Under the pieces are notes generated by a model. That model saw only the letters and a program-made list of their open reading frames with translations, had not been told where the DNA came from and searched no databases. Position numbers and translations under genes: made by a program. Of a stretch of DNA of 64,000 nt, positions 41,212 to 51,122 are shown piece by piece. This DNA is from Roseivivax halotolerans (GTDB taxonomy: Bacteria; Pseudomonadota; Alphaproteobacteria; Rhodobacterales; Rhodobacteraceae): assembly GCF_900115815.1 (NCBI RefSeq), contig NZ_FOXV01000010.1, forward strand, positions 1 through 64,000, read 5' to 3'. Position 1 is the first letter of the stretch; every line of letters starts with the position of its first letter.

Positions 41212-42198
41212 ATGGCGGACGGATCGATGGATATCAATGCGAAACCGACCGAGGAAATCTCGGTACGCGAGACCTTCGGTATCGACACCGATATGGTCGT
41301 GCATGGCTTTTCGGACGGCAGCGATCGTGTGCCGGATATCGATTCCACCTACAAGTTCGATCCCGACACGACGCTCGCGATCCTGGCCGGGTTCGAGCAC
41401 AATCGCCGCGTGATGATCCAAGGCTATCACGGCACCGGCAAGTCGACCCATATCGAGCAGGTCGCGGCCCGTCTCAACTGGCCCGCCGTGCGCGTGAACC
41501 TCGACAGCCACATCAGCCGGATCGACCTTATCGGCAAGGACGCGATCCGTCTCGTCGACGGCAAACAGACAACGCAGTTCCAGGAAGGCATCCTGCCCTG
41601 GGCGCTGCGGAACCCCACCGCGATCGTCTTCGACGAATACGACGCGGGCCGCGCGGACGTGATGTTCGTGATCCAGCGTGTTCTGGAAGTCGACGGCAAG
41701 CTGACGCTGCTCGACCAGAACGAGGTGATCCACCCCCATCCCTACTTCCGGATCTTCGCAACCGCGAACACGGTGGGCCTCGGGGATACGACCGGGCTGT
41801 ATCACGGCACGCAGCAGATCAACCAGGGCCAGATGGACCGCTGGAGCCTCGTTGCGACACTGAACTACCTGCCGGTCGATGCCGAGGTCGAGATCGTTCT
41901 GTCGAAAAACCCGTCCTTCAACACCGACAAGGGCCGCCGGACGGTGCGGCAGATGGTGACGGTAGCCGAACTGACGCGCACCGCCTTCATGAACGGCGAT
42001 CTCTCGACGGTGATGAGCCCGCGGACGGTGATCGCCTGGGCGCAGAACGCGCAGATCTTCGGAAATATGGGATACGCTTTCCGTCTTTCCTTCCTCAACA
42101 AGTGCGACGAGCTCGAGCGGCAAACCGTGGCCGAGTTCTACCAGCGCTGCTTCGACGAGGAACTGCCCGAAAGCGCTGCTTCGGTGAGCATGGGGTGA
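41212..42198 (+). CDS. cobS: Cobaltochelatase subunit CobS
   Basis: A 328-residue AAA+ ATPase of the aerobic cobaltochelatase that inserts cobalt into hydrogenobyrinate diamide with CobN and CobT. Walker A is [14 protein letters not shown], Walker [10 protein letters not shown], and [19 protein letters not shown] follows. AGGAGG lies 12 bases before the ATG. CobT is not found next to it in this window. Confidence 0.96.
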   Translation: MADGSMDINAKPTEEISVRETFGIDTDMVVHGFSDGSDRVPDIDSTYKFDPDTTLAILAGFEHNRRVMIQGYHGTGKSTHIEQVAARLNWPAVRVNLDSHISRIDLIGKDAIRLVDGKQTTQFQEGILPWALRNPTAIVFDEYDAGRADVMFVIQRVLEVDGKLTLLDQNEVIHPHPYFRIFATANTVGLGDTTGLYHGTQQINQGQMDRWSLVATLNYLPVDAEVEIVLSKNPSFNTDKGRRTVRQMVTVAELTRTAFMNGDLSTVMSPRTVIAWAQNAQIFGNMGYAFRLSFLNKCDELERQTVAEFYQRCFDEELPESAASVSMG

Positions 42199-42560
42199 GA
42201 GGCGGGGCGCTCTGCCTTCTTCTCGCCGCGGCGCCTGCCCTGGCGACACCCTCCGACACTCCCGCGCGTGCGCCGCGTCTTTCCGATAATCCCGACATAC
42301 AATGCGCCGCGTTCTGGGCCGGCTACGGCATCGCTGCGGCACGCCTTACGGCGCTAAGCGATGACGGCCTCTCCGAAGCTGCCATCCGCCAGTATCGGGA
42401 CCGGGCCATCGCCGCCGGTGCCGATGCTGACACTCTTGACCGGTTCATCGCCGCCGAGGCCGACAGCCGTGCATTGATGGTTGAAGCCTATATCTACGGC
42501 GGGGACGAGACGAGCCGCGAGATCACGCTCCGCACGATAGAGCGCTGCCCGGTGGAGTGA
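42195..42560 (+). CDS. Small exported hypothetical protein
   Basis: A 121-residue protein beginning at GTG inside the cobS stop (GTGA overlap). A signal peptide ([15 protein letters not shown]) is followed by a short helical domain with two cysteines ([17 protein letters not shown]). The coupling to cobS and a clean signal sequence support it. Function unknown. Confidence 0.6.
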   Translation: MRGGALCLLLAAAPALATPSDTPARAPRLSDNPDIQCAAFWAGYGIAAARLTALSDDGLSEAAIRQYRDRAIAAGADADTLDRFIAAEADSRALMVEAYIYGGDETSREITLRTIERCPVE

Positions 42561-42567
42561 GCGGCGC

Positions 42568-43122
42568 TCAGACCTCGATGACCTCGCGCTCGGTAACGAT
42601 CAGATCGAGCGGCTGATCGGTAGGCTCGAGCGGCAGATCGTCCGCCTCCTGCGCGGCAAACGCGAAGCCCACGGCCAGCGTCGCGCGGCTTCTGCGGAGC
42701 ATCTCGAGCGTGCGATCGTAGAACCCCCCGCCATAGCCAAGCCGCCCCCCGCGCCGCGAAAAGGCGACAAGCGGCACGATCAGGATCTCCGGCTCGACCC
42801 ATTCGATATCCCTCGGGACAAGTGCGCCGAAGGTGCCTTCGACCATCTCCGATCCGGGCTCCCACCGCGCGAAGCGGAGCGGCAGGCCTTTCGCCTCGAT
42901 CACCGGAACGCAGACGCGGCCGTGCGCGGCCGCTTCCTCCATCGAAGGCATCGGGTCGATCTCGGTTCGGATCGGCATATACCCTGACACCGGCACCCCG
43001 CGATACCCGGCGAGCACCTGGCTCAAGTGCCCTGCATCGCCGGGCCCGCGCGCCGCATGCGCGGCCTTCCTACGGGCGAAGGCGGCCTTCCGGGCCGCTG
43101 CCTTTCGGTCCTCGAGGCTCAC
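42568..43122 (-). CDS. 5-formyltetrahydrofolate cyclo-ligase
   Basis: A 184-residue ATP-dependent enzyme converting 5-formyl-THF to methenyl-THF. The conserved RGGRLGYGGGFYDRTL motif, a basic N-terminus and PIRTEIDP are present. It overlaps the mgtE stop (ATGA), so the two share a transcript. Confidence 0.93.
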   Translation of the reverse strand: MSLEDRKAAARKAAFARRKAAHAARGPGDAGHLSQVLAGYRGVPVSGYMPIRTEIDPMPSMEEAAAHGRVCVPVIEAKGLPLRFARWEPGSEMVEGTFGALVPRDIEWVEPEILIVPLVAFSRRGGRLGYGGGFYDRTLEMLRRSRATLAVGFAFAAQEADDLPLEPTDQPLDLIVTEREVIEV

Positions 43123-44516
43123 AGCAGCACCAGGCTCGCAAGGCCGAGGAAGGCGAAGAAGCCGACGACATCGGTCACTGTGGTCACGAAGGTGCCCGAG
43201 GCGAGCGCGGGGTCTACCTTGATCTTCTCGAGAAGGATGGGAATCCCGATCCCGGCCAGGGCCGCCGCGACCATGTTGATGATCATCGCTGCGAAGATCA
43301 CCCAGCCGAGCTGCGTCGAGCCGAACCAGACGACACCGACGATGCCCATCACCACCGCGAAGGCCACGCCCATGATAAGGCCCACGGTCGCCTCGCGGCG
43401 AATGACACGGACCGCGTTCGACCCGGTAAGGTCGCGTGTCGCGAGCGCGCGCACCGCGACGGTGAGCGACTGCGTGCCCGCATTGCCGCCCATCGAGGCG
43501 ACGATCGGCATCAGCACGGCCAGCGCCGTGACCTGCGCGATGGCGCCTTCGAACTGCGCGATCACCAGCGAGGCGAGGATCGCGGTGGCAAGGTTCACGG
43601 CAAGCCAGGGAAAGCGCTGCCGCGTCGTCTGGATCGCGGTGTCGGAAAGCGAGCTTTCCTCGCCCACGCCCGCGAGACGGAGGATGTCTTCCTCGTTCTC
43701 TTCCTCGAGGACGAGCATCGCGTCGTCGATGGTGATGACACCCACGAGCCGCTCGTTCTCGTCAACGACCGGGGCCGAGATCAGGTGATACTGGTTGAAG
43801 GCGTAGGCGACATCCGCCTCCGCGCGCGTGGCCGGGATGATGTGAAAGCTCGTATCGGTGATGTCGGCCAGCTTCACCTCGCGCCGCGACGACATCAGCT
43901 TGCCGAGCGCGACCTTGCCCACCGGCTTGAGGCGCGGGTCGACGAGAATGATGTGATAGAACTGGTCAGGCAGATCTTCGTTCGCACGCATGTGGTCGAT
44001 CGCCTCGCCGACGCTCCAGTGCTCGGGGGCCATGACCACCTCGCGCTGCATGAGACGGCCGGCGGAATACTCGGGATAGGTCAGCGATTGCTCGACCGCG
44101 ACCCGGTCACTGTCCTCGAGGGCCTCGAGAATGGAATCGCGCTGCGCGTCCTCGAGGTCTTCGAGAAGGTCGACCACGTCGTCCGAGTCGAGCTCGCGCA
44201 CGGCGTCAGCCAGAACCTCGGGCTTGAGGATCTGGATGACCTCCTCGCGGATGCTCTCGTCGAGTTCGGTCAGGATCTCGCCGTCGAATTCGAGATCATA
44301 GAGCCGGATGAGCCGCATCCGGTCGTAGGCGTTCATCTGCTCCAGCATGTCCGCGATATCGGCGGCATGCAGAGGCTCCATCAGCTCGACGAGCCGTTCA
44401 CGATCCTGCACCTCGACGGTGTAGAGGATCGCGGAAATGGTCTTGGGGTCGAGCGCGTAAGCGTCGCTCTCGGCGTTTTCCGGCTCTGGGGCCACGTCGA
44501 GCTGGTCTTCTGCCAT
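43119..44516 (-). CDS. mgtE: Magnesium transporter MgtE
   Basis: A 465-residue Mg2+ channel. An N-terminal MgtE_N domain (about 20-140), two CBS domains (about 145-260, with SAPVVDENERLVGVIT) and five C-terminal transmembrane helices with GGNAGTQSLTVAVRA and FVTTVTDVVGFFAFL are visible. GAGGAG supports the ATG at 44516. Confidence 0.95.
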   Translation of the reverse strand: MAEDQLDVAPEPENAESDAYALDPKTISAILYTVEVQDRERLVELMEPLHAADIADMLEQMNAYDRMRLIRLYDLEFDGEILTELDESIREEVIQILKPEVLADAVRELDSDDVVDLLEDLEDAQRDSILEALEDSDRVAVEQSLTYPEYSAGRLMQREVVMAPEHWSVGEAIDHMRANEDLPDQFYHIILVDPRLKPVGKVALGKLMSSRREVKLADITDTSFHIIPATRAEADVAYAFNQYHLISAPVVDENERLVGVITIDDAMLVLEEENEEDILRLAGVGEESSLSDTAIQTTRQRFPWLAVNLATAILASLVIAQFEGAIAQVTALAVLMPIVASMGGNAGTQSLTVAVRALATRDLTGSNAVRVIRREATVGLIMGVAFAVVMGIVGVVWFGSTQLGWVIFAAMIINMVAAALAGIGIPILLEKIKVDPALASGTFVTTVTDVVGFFAFLGLASLVLL

Positions 44517-44653
44517 CCTGCTCTCCTCGCGTCTCGTGTTTCCACCGGAGATTAGGGCAGCCTTCAAAGAAGCAACAGGTCTCGGCGCAGATTTACCTTA
44601 CCCTCTCGCCGGCATAGGGTCGCGCGGCGAGAAACGGGGGCGTCAAGGCGGCA

Positions 44654-45943
44654 ATGCAGGCAGATCATCTTCTTACCGGGCGCGTGCTGGTCTGGGACGG
44701 CGCGCCTCTGCGTGACGGGCGCGATGTCGCGCGAATCGAGGAGGATTGGGGCGTTCTCATCGCCGAGAACCAGATCGCCGTGACGGGGCCCGCGGACATG
44801 CTGCGCCAGGCCGCGCCCGACGTGACGGAGACGGCCTATGGCCGCGATCTCATCTGCCCGGGCTTCGTCGACGCGCATGTCCATTTCCCGCAGACGCGGA
44901 TCATCGCGAGCTGGGGCAAACGCCTGATAGACTGGCTGAATACCTACACCTTCCCCGAAGAGATGCGCCTCGAGGATCCGGCCTATGCCGCCGCTGTCGC
45001 GGGCGAGTATCTCGATCTCGTGGTGAAACACGGCACGACGACAGTAGCGAGCTTCTGCACCTCGCATCCCGCCAGCGTCGATGCCTTCTTCGAGGCAGCC
45101 GAGAGGCGCGAGATGCGCGTCTACGCGGGCAAGACCTGCATGGACCGCAATGCGCCCGACGCGCTCTGCGATACGGCGATCCGTGCCTATGACGAAAGCC
45201 GCGCGCTGATCGAGCGCTGGCACGGACGCGGGCGCGCCTCCTATGTCATCACGCCGCGGTTCTCACCCACCTCGTCGCAGGACCAGCTTGAAGCACTGGG
45301 CGCGCTCTGGACGGCGCATCCCGATTGCCTGATGCAGACGCATCTTTCGGAACAGATCGATGAGGTGGACTGGGTCGCCTCGCTGTTTCCCGATGCACGC
45401 GACTATCTCGACACCTATGAAGCGGTCGGCCTTCTTGGAGAGCGCGCCCTCTTCGGCCATGCGATCCACCTGACGCCCCGCGAGATCGACCGGATCGCAG
45501 AGACCGGCGCGGCGCTCGTGCATTGTCCGACCTCGAATACCTTCATAGGCTCCGGCCTTTTCGACATGGGCGGGCTGACCGCGCGCGGCATCCCGTTCGG
45601 GCTGGCCACGGATACCGGCGGCGGCTCGTCCTTCTCGATGCTGCGCACGATGGCCGCAGCCTACGAGATCGGTCAACTGCGCGGCCGGGCGCTTCATGCC
45701 TCCGAGCTTCTCTGGCTCGCAACGGAAGGATCTGCCGAGGCGCTCCATGCCAAGGGGCGGATCGGCACGCTCGCGCCCGGAGCGGAGGCGGATATCTGCG
45801 TGCTCGACCTTGCCTCCACGGAGGCCATCGCGCAGCGGACCCGTCAGGCCGAGACCGTATGGGACGAGGTCTTCGCGACGATCATGATGGGTGACGACCG
45901 CGCGGTGCGCTCGGTCTGGGTGGCGGGCGAGCGTCGCATCTGA
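44654..45943 (+). CDS. guaD: Guanine deaminase
   Basis: A 429-residue amidohydrolase. Zinc ligands are in PGFVDAHVHFPQTRI and MQTHLSEQIDEVDW; HCPTSNTFIGSGLF and GLATDTGGG complete the site. It converts guanine to xanthine. The divergent-facing neighbour region holds a second purine-type deaminase. Confidence 0.94.
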   Translation: MQADHLLTGRVLVWDGAPLRDGRDVARIEEDWGVLIAENQIAVTGPADMLRQAAPDVTETAYGRDLICPGFVDAHVHFPQTRIIASWGKRLIDWLNTYTFPEEMRLEDPAYAAAVAGEYLDLVVKHGTTTVASFCTSHPASVDAFFEAAERREMRVYAGKTCMDRNAPDALCDTAIRAYDESRALIERWHGRGRASYVITPRFSPTSSQDQLEALGALWTAHPDCLMQTHLSEQIDEVDWVASLFPDARDYLDTYEAVGLLGERALFGHAIHLTPREIDRIAETGAALVHCPTSNTFIGSGLFDMGGLTARGIPFGLATDTGGGSSFSMLRTMAAAYEIGQLRGRALHASELLWLATEGSAEALHAKGRIGTLAPGAEADICVLDLASTEAIAQRTRQAETVWDEVFATIMMGDDRAVRSVWVAGERRI

Positions 45944-45947
45944 GGCT

Positions 45948-46364
45948 TCAACAGCCCGGCCGGCCAAGCACCATGACCCAGACATCGTCGCTTGTCCGCA
46001 CCAGCGCGGCCTCGGTCACGTCGCGCAGCGTCATGTTGCGGCGATGGCCGGGCGAATTGGCCCAGCTCCGCATCACCTCGGCGAGACTGCGCTGACCCTT
46101 GGCGATATTCTCGGCCAGACGGCAATAGCCGTAACCGACACCCCGCGCGCGGCTGCCGATATCCGATCCGTCCGAGCCCTGGTGCGAGAACCGCCCCGTG
46201 CGCGACAGGTCCAGCGCATGCGCGCGGGCCATCGCGTCCAACTTCTCGGAATGCCTGACCGCCGGCAGACCGTTCTGGACCCGGAACGCCGAAAGCGCCT
46301 CCACGCCGGGATCGGCCAGTGCGGGCGTCGCCGCGACCAGCAGGATCACGAGCAAACGGATCAT
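45948..46364 (-). CDS. CAP (SCP-like) domain exported protein
   Basis: A 138-residue protein with a signal peptide (LLVILLVAATPALA) and a CAP domain: HALDLSRTGRFSHQGSDGSD, RLAENIAKGQ and WANSPGHRRNM. The stop is 5 bases from the convergent guaD stop. Its start overlaps the upstream deaminase stop (ATGA). Confidence 0.88.
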   Translation of the reverse strand: MIRLLVILLVAATPALADPGVEALSAFRVQNGLPAVRHSEKLDAMARAHALDLSRTGRFSHQGSDGSDIGSRARGVGYGYCRLAENIAKGQRSLAEVMRSWANSPGHRRNMTLRDVTEAALVRTSDDVWVMVLGRPGC

Positions 46365-47701
46365 GAGGCGTCCGCCAAGGCGCGGGCCATGCGAGTCTGC
46401 TCTTCGATGACAACTGGCAGATCGAGCGTTGCGATCTCACCATCGCGGACGATCTGGCGGCCTTCGACGAAAAGATCCCTCACGCGGGTCGGCCCTGCCA
46501 ACAAGAGCGCAGCAGGATCCCAGCTGCCCGCGCTTTCGATGCCAGATACATCCCAGATGGCGAGATCGGCGCGGTAGCCCGGCGCGATCTGGCCGCAATC
46601 GTCCCGCCCGAGCACCTCCGCGCCGCCGCGCGTTGCGATCCTCAGCGCCTCGCGCGCGCTCATCGCATCCGCGCCTTGCGCGACGCGCTGGAGAAGCATC
46701 GCTTGCCGGGCTTCCGCGACCAGACTGCCGGCATCGTTCGACGCCGATCCATCAACGCCGAGCCCAACCTTCACACCCGCATCCCGCATGGCGCGGACAG
46801 GCGCGATGCCCGATCCGAGGCGGCAGTTCGAACATGGGCAATGCGCCACGCCCGTCCCGGTTTTGGAAAAAAGGTCAATCTCTTGGCCATCGAGCTTCAC
46901 GCAATGGGCGTGCCACACATCCGCGCCGGTCCAGCCGAGATCTTCGGCATATTGACCGGGCCGACAGCCGAATTGCGAGAGCGAATAGGCGATGTCCTCG
47001 TCGTTCTCGGCGAGATGCGTGTGCAGCATCACGCCCTTGTCCCGCGCGAGAATGGCGGCGTCGCGCATGAGCTCTCGGCTCACAGAGAATGGAGAGCACG
47101 GCGCGACCCCGACGCGCACCATCGCGCCCTGCTTGGGGTCGTGAAAGGCGTCGATCACGCGGATGCAATCGTCAAGGATCGCCCGCTCTTCCTCCACGAG
47201 ACCGTCGGGCGGCAGACCGCCCGCGCTCTCCCCGATGGACATGGCCCCGCGCGTCGGGTGAAAGCGCAGCCCGATCTCCCGAGCCGCGTCGATCGTGTCA
47301 TCGAGACGCGCGCCGTTCGGGAAAAGATAGAGGTGATCCGAGGTCAGCGTACAGCCAGACAGTGCCAGTTCGGCCAACCCGGTCAACGCCGAGACCCGCA
47401 TTTCTGCCGGGCCGAACCGCGCCCAGATCGGATAAAGTGTCTTGAGCCAACCAAAGAGTAGCGCGTCCTGCCCGCCCGGCACCGCGCGCGTGAGGGTCTG
47501 GTAGAGATGATGATGCGTGTTCACGAGGCCGGGCGTCACGAGGCAGCCCCGCGCCTCGACGATCTCGCCACCGGTCGCTAGGTTCGATCCGATCTCCGCT
47601 ATGACGCCATCCCGAACGAGGATGTCGGTGTCCGCGTATTCGCATGCGCCGTCATCCATCGTAAGTACATGTGCCGCGTTCCGGATCAGCGTCTCGCTCA
47701 T
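46361..47701 (-). CDS. 8-oxoguanine deaminase-type amidohydrolase
   Basis: A 446-residue amidohydrolase. Zinc motif TPGLVNTHHHLYQTLTRA, then LLFGWLKTLYPIWARF, MLHTHLAENDEDIAY, AHCPCSNCRLGSGIAP and GLGVDGSASND. The LF-W--TLYP-W block fits the 8-oxoguanine deaminase / hydroxydechloroatrazine hydrolase-like branch. A longer frame extends upstream to 48190 but runs inside hisN; the ATG at 47701 overlaps the hisN stop. Confidence 0.85.
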   Translation of the reverse strand: MSETLIRNAAHVLTMDDGACEYADTDILVRDGVIAEIGSNLATGGEIVEARGCLVTPGLVNTHHHLYQTLTRAVPGGQDALLFGWLKTLYPIWARFGPAEMRVSALTGLAELALSGCTLTSDHLYLFPNGARLDDTIDAAREIGLRFHPTRGAMSIGESAGGLPPDGLVEEERAILDDCIRVIDAFHDPKQGAMVRVGVAPCSPFSVSRELMRDAAILARDKGVMLHTHLAENDEDIAYSLSQFGCRPGQYAEDLGWTGADVWHAHCVKLDGQEIDLFSKTGTGVAHCPCSNCRLGSGIAPVRAMRDAGVKVGLGVDGSASNDAGSLVAEARQAMLLQRVAQGADAMSAREALRIATRGGAEVLGRDDCGQIAPGYRADLAIWDVSGIESAGSWDPAALLLAGPTRVRDLFVEGRQIVRDGEIATLDLPVVIEEQTRMARALADAS

Positions 47702-48504
47702 GCAACGTCTCGCAAGAGGGCCAGCGCCTCTGCATGCAGCTCCGGCGTTGCGGCGGCGATGGCGCGCCCGCCGTGATGCGCCGCCCCGCCGTTCCAATCG
47801 GTGACGACCCCGCCGGCGGCTTCGATGACCCCGATCGGTCCCTGGATGTCGTAGGGGTTGAGCCCGGCTTCGATTACGAGGTCCACATGCCCCGCGGCGA
47901 GAAGCGCATAGGCGTAGCAATCCATTCCGTACCGCGTCAGCTTGGCTTGCGAGGCCACTTTCGCGAAGGCGCGCCCTTCCGCGAGGGTCCCAACCTCGGG
48001 GAAGGTTGTCATGAGCCGCGCATCCGAAAGCGCCTTGATACCGCTCGTCGCCAGTGTCCGCGTCTCGCCCTCCCGGCCGATCCAGGTCGCACCACCGGTG
48101 CCGCCCGAGAATCTCTCGCCAGTAAAGGGTTGGTCGATCATGCCGAAGCGCACACCGCCCGCGTCCGAGAGCGCGATCAGCACGCCCCATGTCGGTGTGC
48201 CGCAGATGAAGGCACGGGTCCCGTCGATCGGGTCCAGCACCCAGGTCAGACCGCTCGATCCGGTGCTGGCCCCGTATTCCTCACCTAGAATGCCGTCCTG
48301 AGGTCTGCGCGTTGCCAGAATGTCCCGCATCGCGCGCTCGGCCGCGCGGTCCGCTTCGGTGACGGGGTCGAAGCCACCGTCTTGCTTGTTCTCGGCAGCC
48401 AGGGTGGCCGAACGGAAATGCGGCAGAATCACCGCGCGCGCCGCGTCGGCCAACTCAGCGGCGACGGCCGCGATTTCGGTCATGTCGATATTCGTGTCGC
48501 GCAC
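47698..48504 (-). CDS. hisN: Histidinol-phosphatase, inositol monophosphatase family
   Basis: A 268-residue Mg2+-dependent phosphatase. GEEYG, the metal motif WVLDPIDGTRAFICGTPTWG and the C-terminal GLNPYDIQGPIGVIEAAGG are present; this GLxPYD form is typical of HisN-type enzymes rather than SuhB. It completes histidine synthesis, with hisD elsewhere in the window. Confidence 0.88.
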   Translation of the reverse strand: MRDTNIDMTEIAAVAAELADAARAVILPHFRSATLAAENKQDGGFDPVTEADRAAERAMRDILATRRPQDGILGEEYGASTGSSGLTWVLDPIDGTRAFICGTPTWGVLIALSDAGGVRFGMIDQPFTGERFSGGTGGATWIGREGETRTLATSGIKALSDARLMTTFPEVGTLAEGRAFAKVASQAKLTRYGMDCYAYALLAAGHVDLVIEAGLNPYDIQGPIGVIEAAGGVVTDWNGGAAHHGGRAIAAATPELHAEALALLRDVA

Positions 48505-48583
48505 GTGATCCCCCGCTCCTCTTGCTCGAAGGAGCGTTGCGCCTTTCAGCGCCCGCGATCAACCCCTGGTCGTTTGGGCCGGG

Positions 48584-48970
48584 TCAGGCCACGTCGGAAA
48601 GCACACGGGCCAGTTCGAACAAGCGGCGACGCTGATGCTCGGGGATGGAGTAGTAGGAGCGGATCAGGTCCAGCGCTTCCTTGTCGCCCAGGATGTCCCG
48701 CGGCACGGAATTCGCGATCTGCGCGTCCGAGGGCACCTCGAGGCTGTCTTCGCCGTCCATACCCTCGAAAAAGAAACTCACCGGAGTGCTGAGCGCGTCG
48801 GCAATATCCCACAAACGCGAGGCCGAGACACGATTTGCCCCTGTCTCGTATTTCTGGATCTGCTGGAACTTGATCCCGACCTTCTCGGCCAATTGCTGCT
48901 GCGTCATGCCGACGAGCCAACGCCGATGGCGTATCCGCTTACCTACATGGACGTCGACAGGATGCGTCAT
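48584..48970 (-). CDS. XRE-family transcriptional regulator
   Basis: A 128-residue regulator. HTH residues MTQQQLAEKVGIKFQQIQKY and GANRVSASRLWDIADAL are followed by a short C-terminal helical part. This form is common in alphaproteobacteria. It is divergent from a quinone oxidoreductase gene, with a 14-bp palindrome between them. Confidence 0.9.
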   Translation of the reverse strand: MTHPVDVHVGKRIRHRRWLVGMTQQQLAEKVGIKFQQIQKYETGANRVSASRLWDIADALSTPVSFFFEGMDGEDSLEVPSDAQIANSVPRDILGDKEALDLIRSYYSIPEHQRRRLFELARVLSDVA

Positions 48971-49120
48971 AACCTTGCCTTTTGCTGTTCGAACCCCCGA
49001 CCTGACCACTTATGATGCGGTCCAGACGGCCTTTAAACCCACAACACTTGCACATTCGCAGCGAGCAATATGTACAGCGAATTCCCGTCCCGAAACAAGA
49101 TGAGATCACCTGGGGACTCA

Positions 49121-49134
49121 TTTGAAGCTTCAAA
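49121..49134. promoter_or_regulatory. 14-bp perfect palindrome in divergent XRE/oxidoreductase region
   Basis: TTTGAAGCTTCAAA is fully symmetric and lies 151 bases upstream of the XRE start and 113 bases upstream of the oxidoreductase start. A typical operator size for a dimeric HTH protein. The rest of the 276-base gap shows no gene. Confidence 0.45.
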
Positions 49135-49246
49135 AGTTGCAATTTCATTGCTGCGTGAGACATAAACGCACGTCGTCGCGTCATCTGTTGACGGATTCCG
49201 GCACGGCCCCCATCACCGAAGCTAAGGCCCGTAAAGGAAAGCAAAT

Positions 49247-50218
49247 ATGAAAGCTCTCGTTGTCGAAGACCACAAAACTGCGCCGATCCTGAAAGATATC
49301 GAGACGCCCGAACCAGCCGACGGCGAAATTCGTGTCAGGGTTGAAACCTGTGGGCTGAATTTCGCCGATTTGTTGATGGTGACGGGACAATACCAGGATA
49401 CTCCGCCCCTGCCCTTCACCCTCGGCATGGAGGTTGCCGGCACGGTTGATTCACTCGGTGCCGGCGTGTCGGGCTTCAAGAAAGGTGACAGGGTCGCGGT
49501 CTTCGGCGGTCATGGCGGCCTCGCGGAATACGGTGTTTTCGATGCTCGCCGCGCGGTTGTGCTGCCGGATGCGATGCCCTCGGCCGATGCGGCCGCCTTC
49601 CTCATTGCCTATGGCACAAGCCATCTCGCGCTCGACCATCGCGCGAGGATGCAGCCGGGCGAGACGCTTCTCGTGCTCGGAGCCGCGGGCGGCGTCGGGC
49701 TGACGGCGGTCGAGATCGGCAAGCTCATGGGCGCCAGGGTCATCGCCTCGGCACGGGGCGCCGACAAACTGGCCGTTGCGGAAGCCGCTGGTGCGGACAT
49801 TCTGATCGACGCGGAAACCGCAGACCTGCGCGCAGAGGTCAAAGCGGCGGGCGGCGCGGACGTGGTCTACGATCCGGTCGGCGGAGATCAATTCAAGGCG
49901 GCCTTCCGCGCCTGCAACCCCGAAGCGCGGCTCTTGCCAATCGGGTTCGCATCCGGCGATATCCCGGAGATCAAGGCGAACCATCTTCTCGTGAAAAACC
50001 TTGCAGTTCTAGGGGTTTACTGGGGCGGCTACCTTGCGTTCCGCCCCGAGGTGGTCACGGAGAGCCTCCGCACGCTCTTCGGCTGGTATGCCGAAGGCAA
50101 GCTCAAACCACATGTCAGCCACCTGCTGTCGCTCGATCGCGCCGAGGAGGGGCTTGAACTTTTGCGGCTCCGCAAATCGACCGGCAAGGTGGTGATCCAG
50201 GTCGCCGAAAGCGCATAA
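49247..50218 (+). CDS. NADPH:quinone oxidoreductase-like MDR protein
   Basis: A 323-residue zinc-free medium-chain dehydrogenase/reductase. VRVETCGLNFADLLMVTGQY, LGMEVAGTVDSLGAGV, the nucleotide loop LGAAGGVGLTAVEIGKLMGA and ADVVYDPVGGDQF are conserved. Likely reduces quinones or enones with NADPH. Confidence 0.92.
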   Translation: MKALVVEDHKTAPILKDIETPEPADGEIRVRVETCGLNFADLLMVTGQYQDTPPLPFTLGMEVAGTVDSLGAGVSGFKKGDRVAVFGGHGGLAEYGVFDARRAVVLPDAMPSADAAAFLIAYGTSHLALDHRARMQPGETLLVLGAAGGVGLTAVEIGKLMGARVIASARGADKLAVAEAAGADILIDAETADLRAEVKAAGGADVVYDPVGGDQFKAAFRACNPEARLLPIGFASGDIPEIKANHLLVKNLAVLGVYWGGYLAFRPEVVTESLRTLFGWYAEGKLKPHVSHLLSLDRAEEGLELLRLRKSTGKVVIQVAESA

Positions 50219-50222
50219 TCCG

Positions 50223-51122
50223 ATGCCGGCGGACACGTTCACACACCAGGCCGAAGAGGATGCGCGCAACGAGAACGTGCTGATCTGGGTCGATGATGGG
50301 CTGGTGCCCCGAGCCGACGCGAAGGTCTCCGTCTTCGATTCCGGCTTCATGCTCGGCGACGGCGTATGGGAGGGAATGCGCCTCTACAACGGGCGCTGGG
50401 CGTTTCTCGACAGGCACATGGATCGACTGTTCGAGGCGGCGAAAGCCATCGACCTCGATATCGGGCTGAGCCGCGACGAAGTGATCGCACGTCTTGAAAA
50501 GACGCGGGACGCCAACGGGATGCAGACCGATGCTCATGCAAGGCTCATGGTCACGCGCGGCGTGAAGGCGCGCCCCTTCCAGCATCCCGCCCTCTCGACG
50601 CGCGGCCCGACCTTCGTGATCGTGATGGAGCATTCGCGCCCCGCTCTGCCCCGTCCGATCCGGCTTGCCACGGTGCCGCATATCCGCGGCCTGCCGATGA
50701 GCCAGGATCCCAAGCTCAACACTCATTCGAAGCTCAACTGCATCCTTGCATGTATTGCGGCCGAGAAGGCCGGCGCGGACGAGGCGCTGATGCTCGATAT
50801 CCATGGCTTCGTGAACACGACGAATGCCTGCAACTTCTTCATCGTGCGGCGGGGCGAGGTTTGGACCTCGACGGGCGATTACTGCATGAACGGGATCACC
50901 CGCGCCGCGGTGATCGAGATCTGCCGAAGGGAAGGCATCCCGGTCCTAGAGAAAAACTATTCCCTGGTAGAGGCTTATTCTGCGGACGAGGCCTTCCTGA
51001 CGGGCTCCTTCGGGGCGCAGACACCGGTAAGCGAGATCGATGGACGCAAGATCGGAACGGGAGAAATCGGCCCTGTGACGGAGCGTATCCGCGCCGCCTA
51101 CAAGGACATGGTCGGCGCATGA
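50223..51122 (+). CDS. PLP-dependent aminotransferase class IV
   Basis: A 299-residue fold-type IV enzyme (branched-chain or D-amino acid aminotransferase group). GDGVWEGMRLYNGRWAFLDRH at the start, the PLP lysine in THSKLNCILACI, and GFVNTTNACNFFIVRRG are visible. Substrate not certain. It starts 4 bases after the oxidoreductase and overlaps the next gene (ATGA). Confidence 0.88.
   Translation: MPADTFTHQAEEDARNENVLIWVDDGLVPRADAKVSVFDSGFMLGDGVWEGMRLYNGRWAFLDRHMDRLFEAAKAIDLDIGLSRDEVIARLEKTRDANGMQTDAHARLMVTRGVKARPFQHPALSTRGPTFVIVMEHSRPALPRPIRLATVPHIRGLPMSQDPKLNTHSKLNCILACIAAEKAGADEALMLDIHGFVNTTNACNFFIVRRGEVWTSTGDYCMNGITRAAVIEICRREGIPVLEKNYSLVEAYSADEAFLTGSFGAQTPVSEIDGRKIGTGEIGPVTERIRAAYKDMVGA

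Noticed and set aside
46361-48190. 609-aa version of the second deaminase
   Set aside because: The N-terminal 160 residues are an out-of-frame reading of hisN; the ATG at 47701 gives a normal amidohydrolase start.
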